The notes beneath the pieces are model-generated. The model was not told where the DNA came from and searched no databases. It saw nothing but the letters and a program-made list of their open reading frames with translations. Source: Deltaproteobacteria bacterium (lineage in GTDB: Bacteria > Desulfobacterota_B > Binatia > UBA9968). Taken from it: 33,183 nt of DNA. Shown one piece after another: positions 1-7,764 of this stretch. The stretch covers positions 1 through 33,183 of the forward strand of contig VBKY01000195.1 in assembly GCA_005879255.1 (NCBI GenBank), in the 5' to 3' direction. The position numbers were made by a program, and so were the translations under genes. Positions within the stretch are counted from its first letter, which is position 1. Every line of letters begins with the position of its first letter.

Positions 1-155
1 ACTCTAGTCGTAGGGCTTGGAGCTAACGCGACTTCGGCTGGTGGCGGGCTGATCCTGCGGCTGCGTTGGCGATGGTCTATTTTCTCATTAAGGAAGGATG
101 GGAAGCTATTGAGGAGAGTCGAGGCAAGAGCGAGGACGATGAAGCCACGGATTGA
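1..155 (+). pseudogene. C-terminal tail of a CDF-like cation transporter, frameshifted
   Basis: Bases 1-33 in frame 1 read TLVVGLGANAT, and from about base 30 frame 3 reads FGWWRADPAAALAMVYFLIK and continues EGWEAIEESRGK to a stop at 153-155. Joined, they resemble the last membrane segment and tail of cation-diffusion-facilitator-like transporters, which export divalent metals across the inner membrane and often carry a GWWWADP-type motif before the final helix. The two parts lie in different frames. Restoring one T in the ACTTCGG run near base 32 (ACTTTCGG) fuses them. The gene starts upstream of the window. The family is inferred from this short tail only, so the assignment is moderate; the frame break is seen directly. 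Confidence 0.5.
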
Positions 156-204
156 ACTTGGATGAAACAGTGAAACCGTTTAGAGCGGTAACAGCCTAGA
201 GAAG

Positions 205-701
205 ATGCCGAGTAAATTGTCATGGATGCGGTTAGCAGAATTTGAGAAGCGGAACCGATGGCGATGGGAAACGCTGGTATTGGTATTTGCAGTCGCCGTC
301 GCAGTGAATTATCTGTGGGAACTGGCCCAGCACCGCTCTATGTTGGGATGGAAATTTACAATAGTGCAGTCTTCTGGCACTGTTTTGTCGCGAGCTTGGG
401 GGATGGACTTATGGTTCTACTAATCGTCGCCGCGGGCTGGATTATACTGCATCAACAAAATTGGTTTCAGCAGCCGGTTGTTTCCGGGTATCTCGTAATG
501 CTTACTACCGCGTTCTTCATAGCCGTGATGGTCGAGTGGTTGGGTATGCGCATATTGAGGCGATGGGAGTACACCGAGAAAATGCCGATGTTGCCGGGGC
601 TCAGTATAGGCCTTATCCCGATTGCGCAGATGCTCTTTCTTCCCCCGCTAATATTCCGCATAGTGGCTGTTTTAGGATTATGGAAATCGTCGAAGTCATA
701 A
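205..701 (+). pseudogene. Small integral membrane protein, unknown function, one-base frameshift
   Basis: The N-terminal part (205 to about 335) reads MPSKLSWMRLAEF and a first membrane helix ending VAVNYLWELAQH. The continuation PLYVGMEIYNSAVFWHCFVA lies in another frame and runs to the stop at 701. Together they give about 165 residues with four hydrophobic segments (around LVLVFAVAVAVNYL, LGDGLMVLLIVAAGWIIL, GYLVMLTTAFFIAVMVEW and LIPIAQMLFLPPLIFRIV). Restoring one C in CACCGCTC near 331 (CACCCGCTC) joins the frames, so I annotate one gene rather than two overlapping ORFs. It looks like an uncharacterised inner-membrane family conserved in bacteria; no catalytic motif is visible. The glycosyltransferase begins 12 bases after its stop, so the two may be co-transcribed. 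Confidence 0.6.
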
Positions 702-713
702 ATTTCATCCCAG

Positions 714-2351
714 ATGTTTCTTGCCTCATCGTTTCCTAACTTGGACACTCGCTACCAGTATCCGTTGTATCTCTGCCTTCTGGCGGGAGTGCTGTTTTTT
801 CCGTTCCTCGGCGCGCGGGATTTTTGGGCGCCGGTGGAGCCGCGCTATGGCGAAATCATCCGGGTGATGTTCAGCAAGGGCGAGTGGATCGTGCCCACGA
901 TCAATGGTGATCTCTACACGGACAAACCGATTTTATATTTTTGGCTGGCGCTGATCGCGAGCAAGATTGCCGGCGGCGTGAGCGAATGGACCGTGCGTTT
1001 GCCGGCGGCGTTGGGTGGCGTTGGCTTTATCTTAGCCACTTATTTCATCGGGCGGGTTTTTTTCACCGCTCGCGTCGGCTTGCTCGCCGCTGTGGTACTC
1101 GCCACTTGCATGCGCGTTATCTGGGAGTCTCGCTGGGCGCATGTCGACATGGTCTTTTGCTGCTTCTTCGCGCTGTCGATCTACTTCGGCGCGCGCTCTC
1201 TATTGCTGCGCAAGGGAAATCCTTACGAAATTCTTCTTGCCTACGTCTTTATGGCGCTGGCCACGTTAACCAAGGGGCTCATCGGTGTCGTTCTGCCGGG
1301 GCTGATATTCGTTGCGCTCATGCTCGCGCGAAGGGATTGGCGCATGATCGCCGATGCCAAGCTGCCGCTCGGAATCCCGATTTTTTTGCTGATTGGCGCG
1401 CCGTGGTTTTATCTCGTTAACCAGGCGACCGGCGGCAAGTGGTTGAGCGACTTCATCTACATTCATCATCTTAAACGCTACACCGCCGGCGCCGGCCACC
1501 GCCAACCCTTTTATTACTACTTCACCACGTTGCCGGCGGACTTTTTACCGTGGACGGTTTTCGCAATACCTGCACTTCTTGCTTGCCGGCCTTACCGGCG
1601 AGCCTGGGACGATCCCGTCGGGCAATTTTTTTTCGTTTGGTTCCTCGCCGTGTTTGTCTTCTTTAGCATCTCCGACACCAAGCGCGCCTTGTATCTGCTG
1701 CCGCTCCTGCCGACGCTGGCGTTGCTGGTCGCGAATTATCTAAATGCGCTGGCGTCCAACGGGCTGCCGCACGATGCGCTGCTGCGCTGGTCGGGGATGG
1801 TATTTTTCGCTATCGTTGCGCTTTCCGGTTTCGCCCTTCCGCTCACGGCATGGATAGTTCGGCCGGACGCATTGCAGGCGATGCTACCCTCGAGCATTGT
1901 CCTTGCCGCGGGGGGAGTTTGCGCCGCGGTTTTCGCTTGGCAGTGCCGGGCGCTCAAGACTTGTGCCGCCGTCGCCGCCATGATGGTTGCGGTGGTCATC
2001 AGCGCCTCGTACGGAATTTTTCCCTATCTCGAGCCGTTCAAATCAGACCGGCCGCTCTCCCTGGCGATCAAACGGCTCGTGCCACCCACCGCGCCTCTGT
2101 ACGTCTATGCGGATACCATGAATGATTTTAATTATTACAGCGAACGGGAAATTATTCCGGTGCTGGCCTCCCCGGCGGAAGCAGAAGAATTGCGGGAAGG
2201 GCAGAAACATAGTTACTTGCTGATCAAGGATCGTGATCTAAGAAGGTTGTCGACGATTCCCGCAGGCTGGATCGTGGCGAGCGATTCCAGGGGGACCAGG
2301 ACGTGGTACATGGTCGAATTTAATCGACTCGGAGTCGCGAAAGCGGATTAA
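714..2351 (+). CDS. ArnT/PMT-like membrane glycosyltransferase (GT39/GT83-type)
   Basis: A 545-residue polytopic inner-membrane protein. The N-terminal luminal-loop signature is clear: ARDFWAPVEPRYGEI at residues 34-48, with acidic residues D36 and E42, then YTDKP at 68-72. This is typical of ArnT-like and dolichyl-phosphate-mannose-type transferases that move a sugar from a polyprenyl-phosphate carrier to lipid A or another acceptor on the periplasmic face. About a dozen hydrophobic segments follow, and the last 100 residues form a soluble C-terminal domain, as expected for the family. The donor and acceptor cannot be told from sequence. It starts 12 bases after the preceding membrane gene, and a small anchored protein starts 2 bases after its stop, suggesting one transcription unit. 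No strong ribosome-binding site precedes the ATG. Confidence 0.87.
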   Translation: MFLASSFPNLDTRYQYPLYLCLLAGVLFFPFLGARDFWAPVEPRYGEIIRVMFSKGEWIVPTINGDLYTDKPILYFWLALIASKIAGGVSEWTVRLPAALGGVGFILATYFIGRVFFTARVGLLAAVVLATCMRVIWESRWAHVDMVFCCFFALSIYFGARSLLLRKGNPYEILLAYVFMALATLTKGLIGVVLPGLIFVALMLARRDWRMIADAKLPLGIPIFLLIGAPWFYLVNQATGGKWLSDFIYIHHLKRYTAGAGHRQPFYYYFTTLPADFLPWTVFAIPALLACRPYRRAWDDPVGQFFFVWFLAVFVFFSISDTKRALYLLPLLPTLALLVANYLNALASNGLPHDALLRWSGMVFFAIVALSGFALPLTAWIVRPDALQAMLPSSIVLAAGGVCAAVFAWQCRALKTCAAVAAMMVAVVISASYGIFPYLEPFKSDRPLSLAIKRLVPPTAPLYVYADTMNDFNYYSEREIIPVLASPAEAEELREGQKHSYLLIKDRDLRRLSTIPAGWIVASDSRGTRTWYMVEFNRLGVAKAD

Positions 2352-2353
2352 TC

Positions 2354-2779
2354 ATGAAGAAGACGATCTTGTGGGTCACCGTCGGTGTTGTCGCCGGTTA
2401 TTTGGCATGGTGGGTATTGCCGAAATATTTCCGCGAAGAAGCCGATCCTCGGTCGATAGAACACCTGAGCAAGGTTGCCGCGGAACTGAACCGATCGGTT
2501 CCAGTCATGGTCGACGTTGAAACCGAACTCTTGCCGGCACAAGGCGCTCACGGGATGCTGATTTACAACTACCGGCTGGTCAAATATTCCGTATCACAGC
2601 TGGATCACCAAAAGTTTGCCGCCGGCGCCAAACAAAAAGTCACGCAGGGAGTATGCAATCAACCTGAGATGCGGGATGATTTTCTAAAAAAGGGCGTGAC
2701 GCTGCGCTACTCCTACTTCGACAAAGACAAACAACACATCGCCACATTCGACGTAACGCCGGCAGATTGTGGGTTCTAA
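2354..2779 (+). CDS. Small membrane-anchored protein, unknown function
   Basis: A 141-residue protein with one N-terminal membrane segment (residues 4-24, ILWVTVGVVAGYLAWWVLP) and a soluble remainder that should lie in the periplasm. Two cysteines are present, in QGVCNQ and the extreme C-terminal PADCGF, and could form a disulfide. I do not recognise a named family, although small single-pass proteins of this kind occur in many proteobacteria. It starts 2 bases after the glycosyltransferase stop, so it is almost certainly co-translated with it and might assist that enzyme; this is an inference from position only. The reading frame is intact and the composition matches its neighbours. Confidence 0.75.
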   Translation: MKKTILWVTVGVVAGYLAWWVLPKYFREEADPRSIEHLSKVAAELNRSVPVMVDVETELLPAQGAHGMLIYNYRLVKYSVSQLDHQKFAAGAKQKVTQGVCNQPEMRDDFLKKGVTLRYSYFDKDKQHIATFDVTPADCGF

Positions 2780-2791
2780 GAAATCGGCGCA

Positions 2792-2832
2792 ATGGAGTGT
2801 TGGAGTATTGGGCTCCAAGTGCATCACTCCAT
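2792..2832. repeat. Word-repeat spacer element with TGGAGTGTTGGAGT, partial hairpin
   Basis: ATGGAGTG at 2792-2799 is the exact reverse complement of CACTCCAT at 2825-2832, with a TGGAGTATTGG word between them. The same words occur in reverse orientation at 7732-7753, beside the end of the intact TctC gene, so this is a shared intergenic element. There is no T-run, so it is not a standard intrinsic terminator. Confidence 0.5.
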
Positions 2833-2851
2833 CATTCCAGTGTCTACGGCG

Positions 2852-2917
2852 TTACTCGATAATCTCATTTGCCCGCGGAACAAGCTTCGGCTCGAAACTT
2901 CCCTCGATCGCGTTCAC
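2852..2917 (-). pseudogene. Relic of a TctC-type binding-protein C-terminus
   Basis: Read on the minus strand, this stretch gives VNAIEGSFEPKLVPRANEII ending in a TAA. The intact TctC protein at 7765-8790 ends REVFNLDPKLVPRAKEILK, so the PKLVPRA.EI core, the stop and its position match. Nothing convincing of the rest of the gene is seen upstream on that strand. It is best read as a decayed C-terminal fragment of a paralogue, in a spacer that shares a word-repeat element with the intact gene's 3' flank. Identification rests on about 20 residues. Confidence 0.5.
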
Positions 2918-3231
2918 CCCATGGATGACGACACTCATTAATCTAGACACACCAAAAACACGCTCTTGTACAAGCGCATAGTGTCCAGCCTAGTTTCTAT
3001 TAAGCTCGAAAAGTTCATTTTTGGTAAGATTTATCGAGAATGTTCCAAGACGTTGCCCGTCAATTAGCGGCTGAAGGGTAACTCCTTAAATTCACAGCAG
3101 CTTATGGCACCAAGGCATTGGCATGGAAGATGCGGAAAACAGGAGATCCGAGGATCGATTGCAGCTGTTTACTTTAGAAATAAGTAGGTTGGGGCGGCGA
3201 GCTGGCGGGATCATCATCTGGGAAATTGTCG
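2918..3231. other. Spacer before the kinase gene, no gene seen
   Basis: About 310 bases between the TctC relic and the histidine-kinase ribosome-binding site. No ORF with coding character and no clear promoter pair stand out. The kinase promoter probably lies here, but I cannot place it. Confidence 0.4.
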
Positions 3232-3243
3232 AAGGAGGAGTCT

Positions 3244-4659
3244 GTGAGTAATGAATCTTTGCTCGAATGGCCGATCACACATGCAAGCGGCAGAGTAATG
3301 TCGCAATGGCTCGGTCCATGGAGTTCGCGCGGTCGTGACAGGACCTCAATCCGAGAAGACAGGAATGCCATCATCGCCATCCAATGGCTGGTTGCAATCG
3401 GCACTTCTTACCTGATTTTCGCCTCGCATGATTGGAGCCTCACCGATCCGCTGCTGGCGCTAGTAATCTTAGTGTGCCTTGTATCAGCTTCCGTACTGAA
3501 GCGCATTCCCGAAGAGACTTTTGAAAAACGCTTAATTGAACCCGGGCTTCTCGTTTTAGACTCCATTCTCATTATTGCCGCGATCTTATCGCAGGAAACA
3601 CCGTGGGACTTACTACTGCTGTTTTTTCTCTGTGTCTTCATCGCGGCTATCGGGGAGAATCTGATTCAGATCGCTGTCGGATGCGTTCTTTTGAGCCTTG
3701 TGTTTCTCGTGTTTGTATCCCCAAATGCGGTGGATGTGTTGACCATCAATTCAAACCTCCTGATTCGCGTGCCCTTCATGTTCGGCATCGCGATCTTTTA
3801 CGGTCATCTGGCGAGTCAAGTTAAGCGAGAAAAGAGACGGGTGGAGAAAATGGAAGCGACGACGAGGTTAAAACGTCAATTCGTTTCTGCCCTCGCGCAC
3901 GATATCAAAACGCCACTTAACGTCATTCTCGGCCATGCGGAACTGCTCGCCGGAGAGTACGGTAGCCAGCCGAATCCGACGGATAAGCTATCCTCCATCA
4001 CATGTATCCGTAAAAATATCGACGGTATCGTAAAGCTGATCACCGATTTTTTGGCCGTTTCGAAGCTAGAAACATTCAAGTTAGATTCGGCGAAAAATTT
4101 GGTTCAGATGAATGCGATCGCCGAAGACGTTGTGCTCGGGCAGATGGTTACTGCTCGCGACAAGAATCTCAACTTGACTCTCGATCTCGATAAAAAACTA
4201 AAACCGATGTTAGGGGACATCGATCAAATGCAGCGAGCGCTGGGGAATTTAGTCGGCAATGCCATAAAGTTTACGTCTCCCGGCGGCAGCATTACCGTGA
4301 CTTCTCGAATGATTAAAAATGGCATTTCAATCAAGGTGACAGACACCGGGTGCGGAATACCTAAGGAAGAGCTCGCCGGCTTGTTCTCCGAATTTAAGCG
4401 TCTCAAAGGAACTGCAAATATCGAGGGAAGCGGATTGGGACTCTTCATAGTCAGAACCATTGTCGAGGCTCATAATGGCACCGTCGCCGTGGAGAGCAAA
4501 GAGAGCGTAGGAACCACGTTCACAATGCTGCTGCCGGCTTCCCGGGATCTTTTGGGCGGCATTCAGCGTGAGAATGCGAGCAAAGGGGCCGAAACGGGAA
4601 TATCGGGAGAGCACCATATAGTCCGGCACGCTGTGGAAGAACGAGCAAATATCCAATAA
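3244..4659 (+). CDS. Membrane sensor histidine kinase
   Basis: I choose the GTG at 3244 because AAGGAGGAG at 3232-3240 gives a strong ribosome-binding site; an in-frame TTG at 3226 lies upstream of that site. The protein has about 471 residues. The first 190 hold several hydrophobic segments (for example LLALVILVCLVSASVL and LLLLFFLCVFIAAIG) and no recognisable sensor fold, so the sensor is probably the membrane region itself. A linker leads to the HisKA box ALAHDIKTPLNVILG, with phospho-acceptor His219. The HATPase domain shows the N box GNLVGNAIKFT, G1 VTDTGCGIP and G2 GSGLGLFIV. All catalytic boxes look intact. The likely partner is the receiver protein encoded 186 bases downstream. The signal sensed is unknown. 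Confidence 0.9.
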   Translation: MSNESLLEWPITHASGRVMSQWLGPWSSRGRDRTSIREDRNAIIAIQWLVAIGTSYLIFASHDWSLTDPLLALVILVCLVSASVLKRIPEETFEKRLIEPGLLVLDSILIIAAILSQETPWDLLLLFFLCVFIAAIGENLIQIAVGCVLLSLVFLVFVSPNAVDVLTINSNLLIRVPFMFGIAIFYGHLASQVKREKRRVEKMEATTRLKRQFVSALAHDIKTPLNVILGHAELLAGEYGSQPNPTDKLSSITCIRKNIDGIVKLITDFLAVSKLETFKLDSAKNLVQMNAIAEDVVLGQMVTARDKNLNLTLDLDKKLKPMLGDIDQMQRALGNLVGNAIKFTSPGGSITVTSRMIKNGISIKVTDTGCGIPKEELAGLFSEFKRLKGTANIEGSGLGLFIVRTIVEAHNGTVAVESKESVGTTFTMLLPASRDLLGGIQRENASKGAETGISGEHHIVRHAVEERANIQ

Positions 4660-4806
4660 ATTTAACCCGGGCTTTGGATAAGTTTCGATGTGTGCGACGA
4701 CTGTTTCGTTCAGCCAAGCAATCCTGCCCACTGTCAAGAAAGTAAGTGATCGCCCCGGCATCGGCAAAATGACAGCAATCTTTTCGTGCACGTCGTTGTG
4801 ATTGGC

Positions 4807-4837
4807 AATCCGAAATCTGCAATCCGAAATCCGAAAT
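4807..4837. repeat. Stuttered ATCCGAAAT words in the spacer
   Basis: The word AATCCGAAAT and its variants repeat three times just before the start of the receiver-GGDEF-EAL gene. Related words form the larger hairpin at 7370-7435. The segment lies where a ribosome-binding site would be expected, and none is visible. Confidence 0.5.
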
Positions 4838-4845
4838 AAAAATAT

Positions 4846-7197
4846 ATGCCAACCATCTTAGTCGTGGACGATCATCCGACCAACCGCAAACTCATCAAGG
4901 CGGTGTTGGGTTATGAATTTTATCGCGTCCTGGAAGCCTCGGATGGCTCTGAAGGCCTGGCAAAAGCCCGCATCGAGCATCCCGATCTCGTGATTACCGA
5001 TATTCTTATGCCGACGATGGATGGCTTCGAGTTCGTCCGCCAACTCCGGGCCGACGCATCGCTGGCTCAAACACGCGTAATTTTCTACACGGCGACATTC
5101 CTGGAAGGCGAAGCGCGACAACTCGCCAACGCTTGCGGAGTCTCGCACCTCATCCTCAAGCCTGCCGAGCCGCAAGAAATTCTAAGCACGGTTCACGCGG
5201 CGCTCCATCTGAAAGAGCCGGCGCCTTCGTACAATTTGAGCGCAGCCTTTGACCGCGAGCACCTGCGCCTAATGACCAACAAATTGTCGGACAAGGTAGA
5301 TGAGCTGGAAGAAATCAATCTTCGTTTGACTCAAGAGGTTGGCCAGCGCAAGCGCGCCGAGCTGGCGCTCCAGGAGAGCCAGGGACGACTCGAACGCTTG
5401 AGCAGCATTCGCGAGGTCTCCAGCGACATCAACTCGGCGATTGTCCGCATTCGAAACCGCCACGAATTTTTGCAGGAAGCAGCCAGGGTCGCCGTCAAGC
5501 ATGGGCAGTTCAGCATGGTCACGATCAGCCTGGTAGATTCGCCCGGCGCGCAACTTGCGCCCGCGGCGTGCGCCGAAGTCGAGGCGCTCTATGCGCGCAC
5601 TCCCAATACGTCCTCCCCAACCCATGGCGAAGCCGTCCACGAGATTGCGCAAGCAGCCCTGGACCGCCGGGTACCGGTTCTGTGCAACGATATTGAATCA
5701 GAGGAGCGGATGGAGTCATGGAAGAAACAGACTCTTGCGCGCGGCCACCGTGCCGCGGTGGCATTGCCGCTCATCGCGACAAAAAACGTCATGGGCGTGG
5801 TCGAATTCTACGCCTCAAAACTGGGCTTTTTCAACGAAAAGGAAATCGGCTTACTGGTGGACTTAGCCGCGGACCTTGCCTTCGCCCTGCAATACATCGA
5901 CAACGAAGAGAAGATCAACTACCTCGCTTACTACGACAACTTGACCGGACTCCCCAACCGGGCCCTTTTTTGTGATCGAGTCAACCAGCTCGTGCACGCA
6001 GCGCGCGAGGATAAGCTACGGGCAGGCATGATCGTGCTCGACGTGGAGCGATTCAACACCATCAATGACACGTTCGGCCGTCACGCCGGCGATGCATTGC
6101 TCAAGGAGATGACCGAACGGCTTACCGGCAAAGTCAAAAACACCGCCTGGCTGGCCAGCGTGACAAGAAGCTCTTTTGCCGCTTATCTCCCTTCGATCAA
6201 GGACGATGCCGAGATCGCCCACTTCTTGGAAGAGGTATTGCGCGACATCGCCGCCGCTCCGTTTCGCGTCGAGGGCGAGGAAATGCGGGTGACTCTCAAG
6301 GGCGGCGCCTCCATCTATCCCTTGGACGGCAAAGACGCCGAGAAGCTGCTCAGCAACGCTGAAACGGCGTTGCAAAGAGCCAAATCGTCCGCGGATCGTT
6401 ATCTGTTTTTCACGGCGCAAATGAACGCTCGGATGGCGGAGAAACTCACGCTCGAAAACCGGCTTCAGCGGGCATTACAAAACGACGAATTCGTCCTGTA
6501 CTACCAGCCTATAATCGACGCTCACACCAACCGAATTATGCGACTCGAAGGTTTGTTGCGCTGGAGCCATCCGGAAAAGGGCCTGGTCTATCCCGGCGCG
6601 TTCATCCCAGTCCTGGAAGAAAGTGGCTTAATCGTCGACGCCGGCAAGTGGGTCTTGCAACGGGCCGCCGCGGATTATCAAAGGTGGGCGCGCCGGTTGG
6701 CGCACCCACCCCGGGTTTCCGTGAATGTTTCACCGCTGCAACTCAAGCAGAAGGACTTCGCCGTCAGCATCGCGGAAGCGGCCGCAAAGTGCGGCGCCGG
6801 CGCCCTGGATCTGGAGATCACCGAAAATCTCCTCATGGAAAATATGGAGCAAAATATCGAGAAATTGCAGAAATTCACCGAGCTGGGCGTGGACATCGTC
6901 ATTGACGACTTCGGCACCGGATACTCTTCCTTGAGCTATCTTGCGAAACTGCCGGTCAGCGCCCTGAAGATCGATCGCTCGTTTATCTTTGACCTGGAAA
7001 CGAATTCCAAAAACATGTCGATCGTCACTGCGATTATTTCCCTCGCACGCTCGTTGAATCTAAAAGTCATCGCCGAAGGCGTAGAAACCGAGCAGCAGTT
7101 ACAGCTCTTGCAGTTGCTGAAATGCGACGAGATTCAGGGTTACATCTTCAGCCCGGCAGTGCCGCCGGCAGACGTCGAGAAATTCTTGGCAGATTAA
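4846..7197 (+). CDS. Response regulator with GAF, degenerate GGDEF and intact EAL domains (c-di-GMP phosphodiesterase)
   Basis: A 783-residue cytoplasmic protein. The receiver domain occupies 1-120, with acidic pair D8/D9, phospho-acceptor D52 (LVITDILMPTMDG) and K105. A coiled-coil linker spans about 135-175, then a GAF domain to about 350. The GGDEF-like domain begins YYDNLTGLPNRALF near 362, but the signature loop reads TRSSF at 440-444 instead of GGDEF, so cyclase activity is unlikely. The EAL domain is well preserved: E568-G-L, VNVSPLQL, LEITENLL, D687-D688-F-G-T-G, K708, E744 in AEGVET, and QGYIFSPA. It should therefore hydrolyse c-di-GMP under control of phosphorylation and perhaps GAF-ligand binding. 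The kinase gene directly upstream is the obvious phosphodonor. No ribosome-binding site is apparent at the ATG. Confidence 0.92.
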   Translation: MPTILVVDDHPTNRKLIKAVLGYEFYRVLEASDGSEGLAKARIEHPDLVITDILMPTMDGFEFVRQLRADASLAQTRVIFYTATFLEGEARQLANACGVSHLILKPAEPQEILSTVHAALHLKEPAPSYNLSAAFDREHLRLMTNKLSDKVDELEEINLRLTQEVGQRKRAELALQESQGRLERLSSIREVSSDINSAIVRIRNRHEFLQEAARVAVKHGQFSMVTISLVDSPGAQLAPAACAEVEALYARTPNTSSPTHGEAVHEIAQAALDRRVPVLCNDIESEERMESWKKQTLARGHRAAVALPLIATKNVMGVVEFYASKLGFFNEKEIGLLVDLAADLAFALQYIDNEEKINYLAYYDNLTGLPNRALFCDRVNQLVHAAREDKLRAGMIVLDVERFNTINDTFGRHAGDALLKEMTERLTGKVKNTAWLASVTRSSFAAYLPSIKDDAEIAHFLEEVLRDIAAAPFRVEGEEMRVTLKGGASIYPLDGKDAEKLLSNAETALQRAKSSADRYLFFTAQMNARMAEKLTLENRLQRALQNDEFVLYYQPIIDAHTNRIMRLEGLLRWSHPEKGLVYPGAFIPVLEESGLIVDAGKWVLQRAAADYQRWARRLAHPPRVSVNVSPLQLKQKDFAVSIAEAAAKCGAGALDLEITENLLMENMEQNIEKLQKFTELGVDIVIDDFGTGYSSLSYLAKLPVSALKIDRSFIFDLETNSKNMSIVTAIISLARSLNLKVIAEGVETEQQLQLLQLLKCDEIQGYIFSPAVPPADVEKFLAD

Positions 7198-7201
7198 GAC
7201 T

Positions 7202-7348
7202 ATGGCAACAATTCTAGTCGTCGATGACGATTTCACCAACCGCCAGGTCTGACCGCGATCCTCGGTTACCGTGCGCACAACATCGTGGAAGCGGCCGTTC
7301 GAACCGGCGGATTTGATCAGAGAGATTGAGGAATGCCTGACGAAATAA
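7202..7348 (+). pseudogene. Receiver-domain relic with internal deletion
   Basis: The start reads MATILVVDDDFTNRQV and hits TGA at 7250-7252. Adding one T (CAGGTTCTGACC) continues it as LTAILGYRAHNIVEA, a normal receiver N-terminus with the acidic pocket. Without a gap the sequence then reads, in a further frame, RPFEPADLIREIEECLTK and a stop at 7346-7348, which is the last helix of a receiver after the conserved Lys-Pro. About 70 central residues, including the phospho-acceptor Asp, are missing. The gene begins 4 bases after the EAL-protein stop, so this was probably a third gene of the two-component operon. It cannot make a functional receiver. Confidence 0.75.
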
Positions 7349-7369
7349 ATGATGATTGAGGACTCTAGG

Positions 7370-7435
7370 AATTGCGGACTTCGGATTGATGATTGCGGAT
7401 TGAATTCCGAAATCCGCATTCCGCACTCCGCATTG
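7370..7435. repeat. Long imperfect hairpin made of GCGGATT/ATCCGC words, centred on GAATTC
   Basis: The left arm (7370-7403) is built from ATTGCGGA and CGGATTG words, and the right arm (7405-7434) from CCGAAATCCGC and CCGCACTCCGC words. They are approximate reverse complements around the GAATTC at 7402-7407. The hairpin lies between the receiver relic and the kinase relic. There is no T-run, so it is unlikely to be a classical terminator. Confidence 0.65.
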
Positions 7436-7451
7436 AGAAGAATAACTAATA

Positions 7452-7731
7452 GGGTCGCCCGACAATGCGATCAAGTTTACCAAACGCGGCACCCTGACTA
7501 TATCCGCGCGCGTCAACGAGAATTTCGAGTTTGAGGTTTCCGACACCGGCATCGGCATACCGGAAGGGAGCCTGCACGTCATCTTCGACATGTTCAAGCA
7601 AGTGGACAGCTCGAGCACCCGAGAGTTCGGCGGCGCCGGACTAGGCTTTACATTGTGAAGAAGTACACCGAGATGCTCGGCGGGTCCGTCGAAGCTGAAA
7701 GCGCGCTAGGACAAGGCTCGACGTTTACGAT
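7452..7731 (+). pseudogene. Histidine-kinase HATPase relic
   Basis: From 7461 the frame reads DNAIKFTKRGTLTISARV (N box), then VSDTGIGIPEG (G1) and STREFGGAGLGF, stopping at TGA 7656-7658. Restoring one C (GGCCTTTAC) continues as LYIVKKYTEMLGGSVEAES and ALGQGSTFTISN, completing the G2 region and last strand. The HisKA part and everything upstream are absent. The fragment runs directly into a word-repeat element and the 3' end of the opposing TctC gene. It differs clearly from the kinase at 3244, so it comes from a different kinase gene, presumably once part of this signalling cluster. Confidence 0.75.
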
Positions 7732-7753
7732 CTCCAACACTCCAGTACTCCAG
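7732..7753. repeat. Word-repeat element CTCCAACACTCCAGTACTCC
   Basis: The reverse complement carries the words TGGAGTACTGGAGTGTTGG, matching the element at 2792-2832. Both copies lie next to a TctC C-terminus, intact here and a relic there, so element and gene end may have been copied together. Confidence 0.45.
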
Positions 7754-7764
7754 GTTCTACGAGG

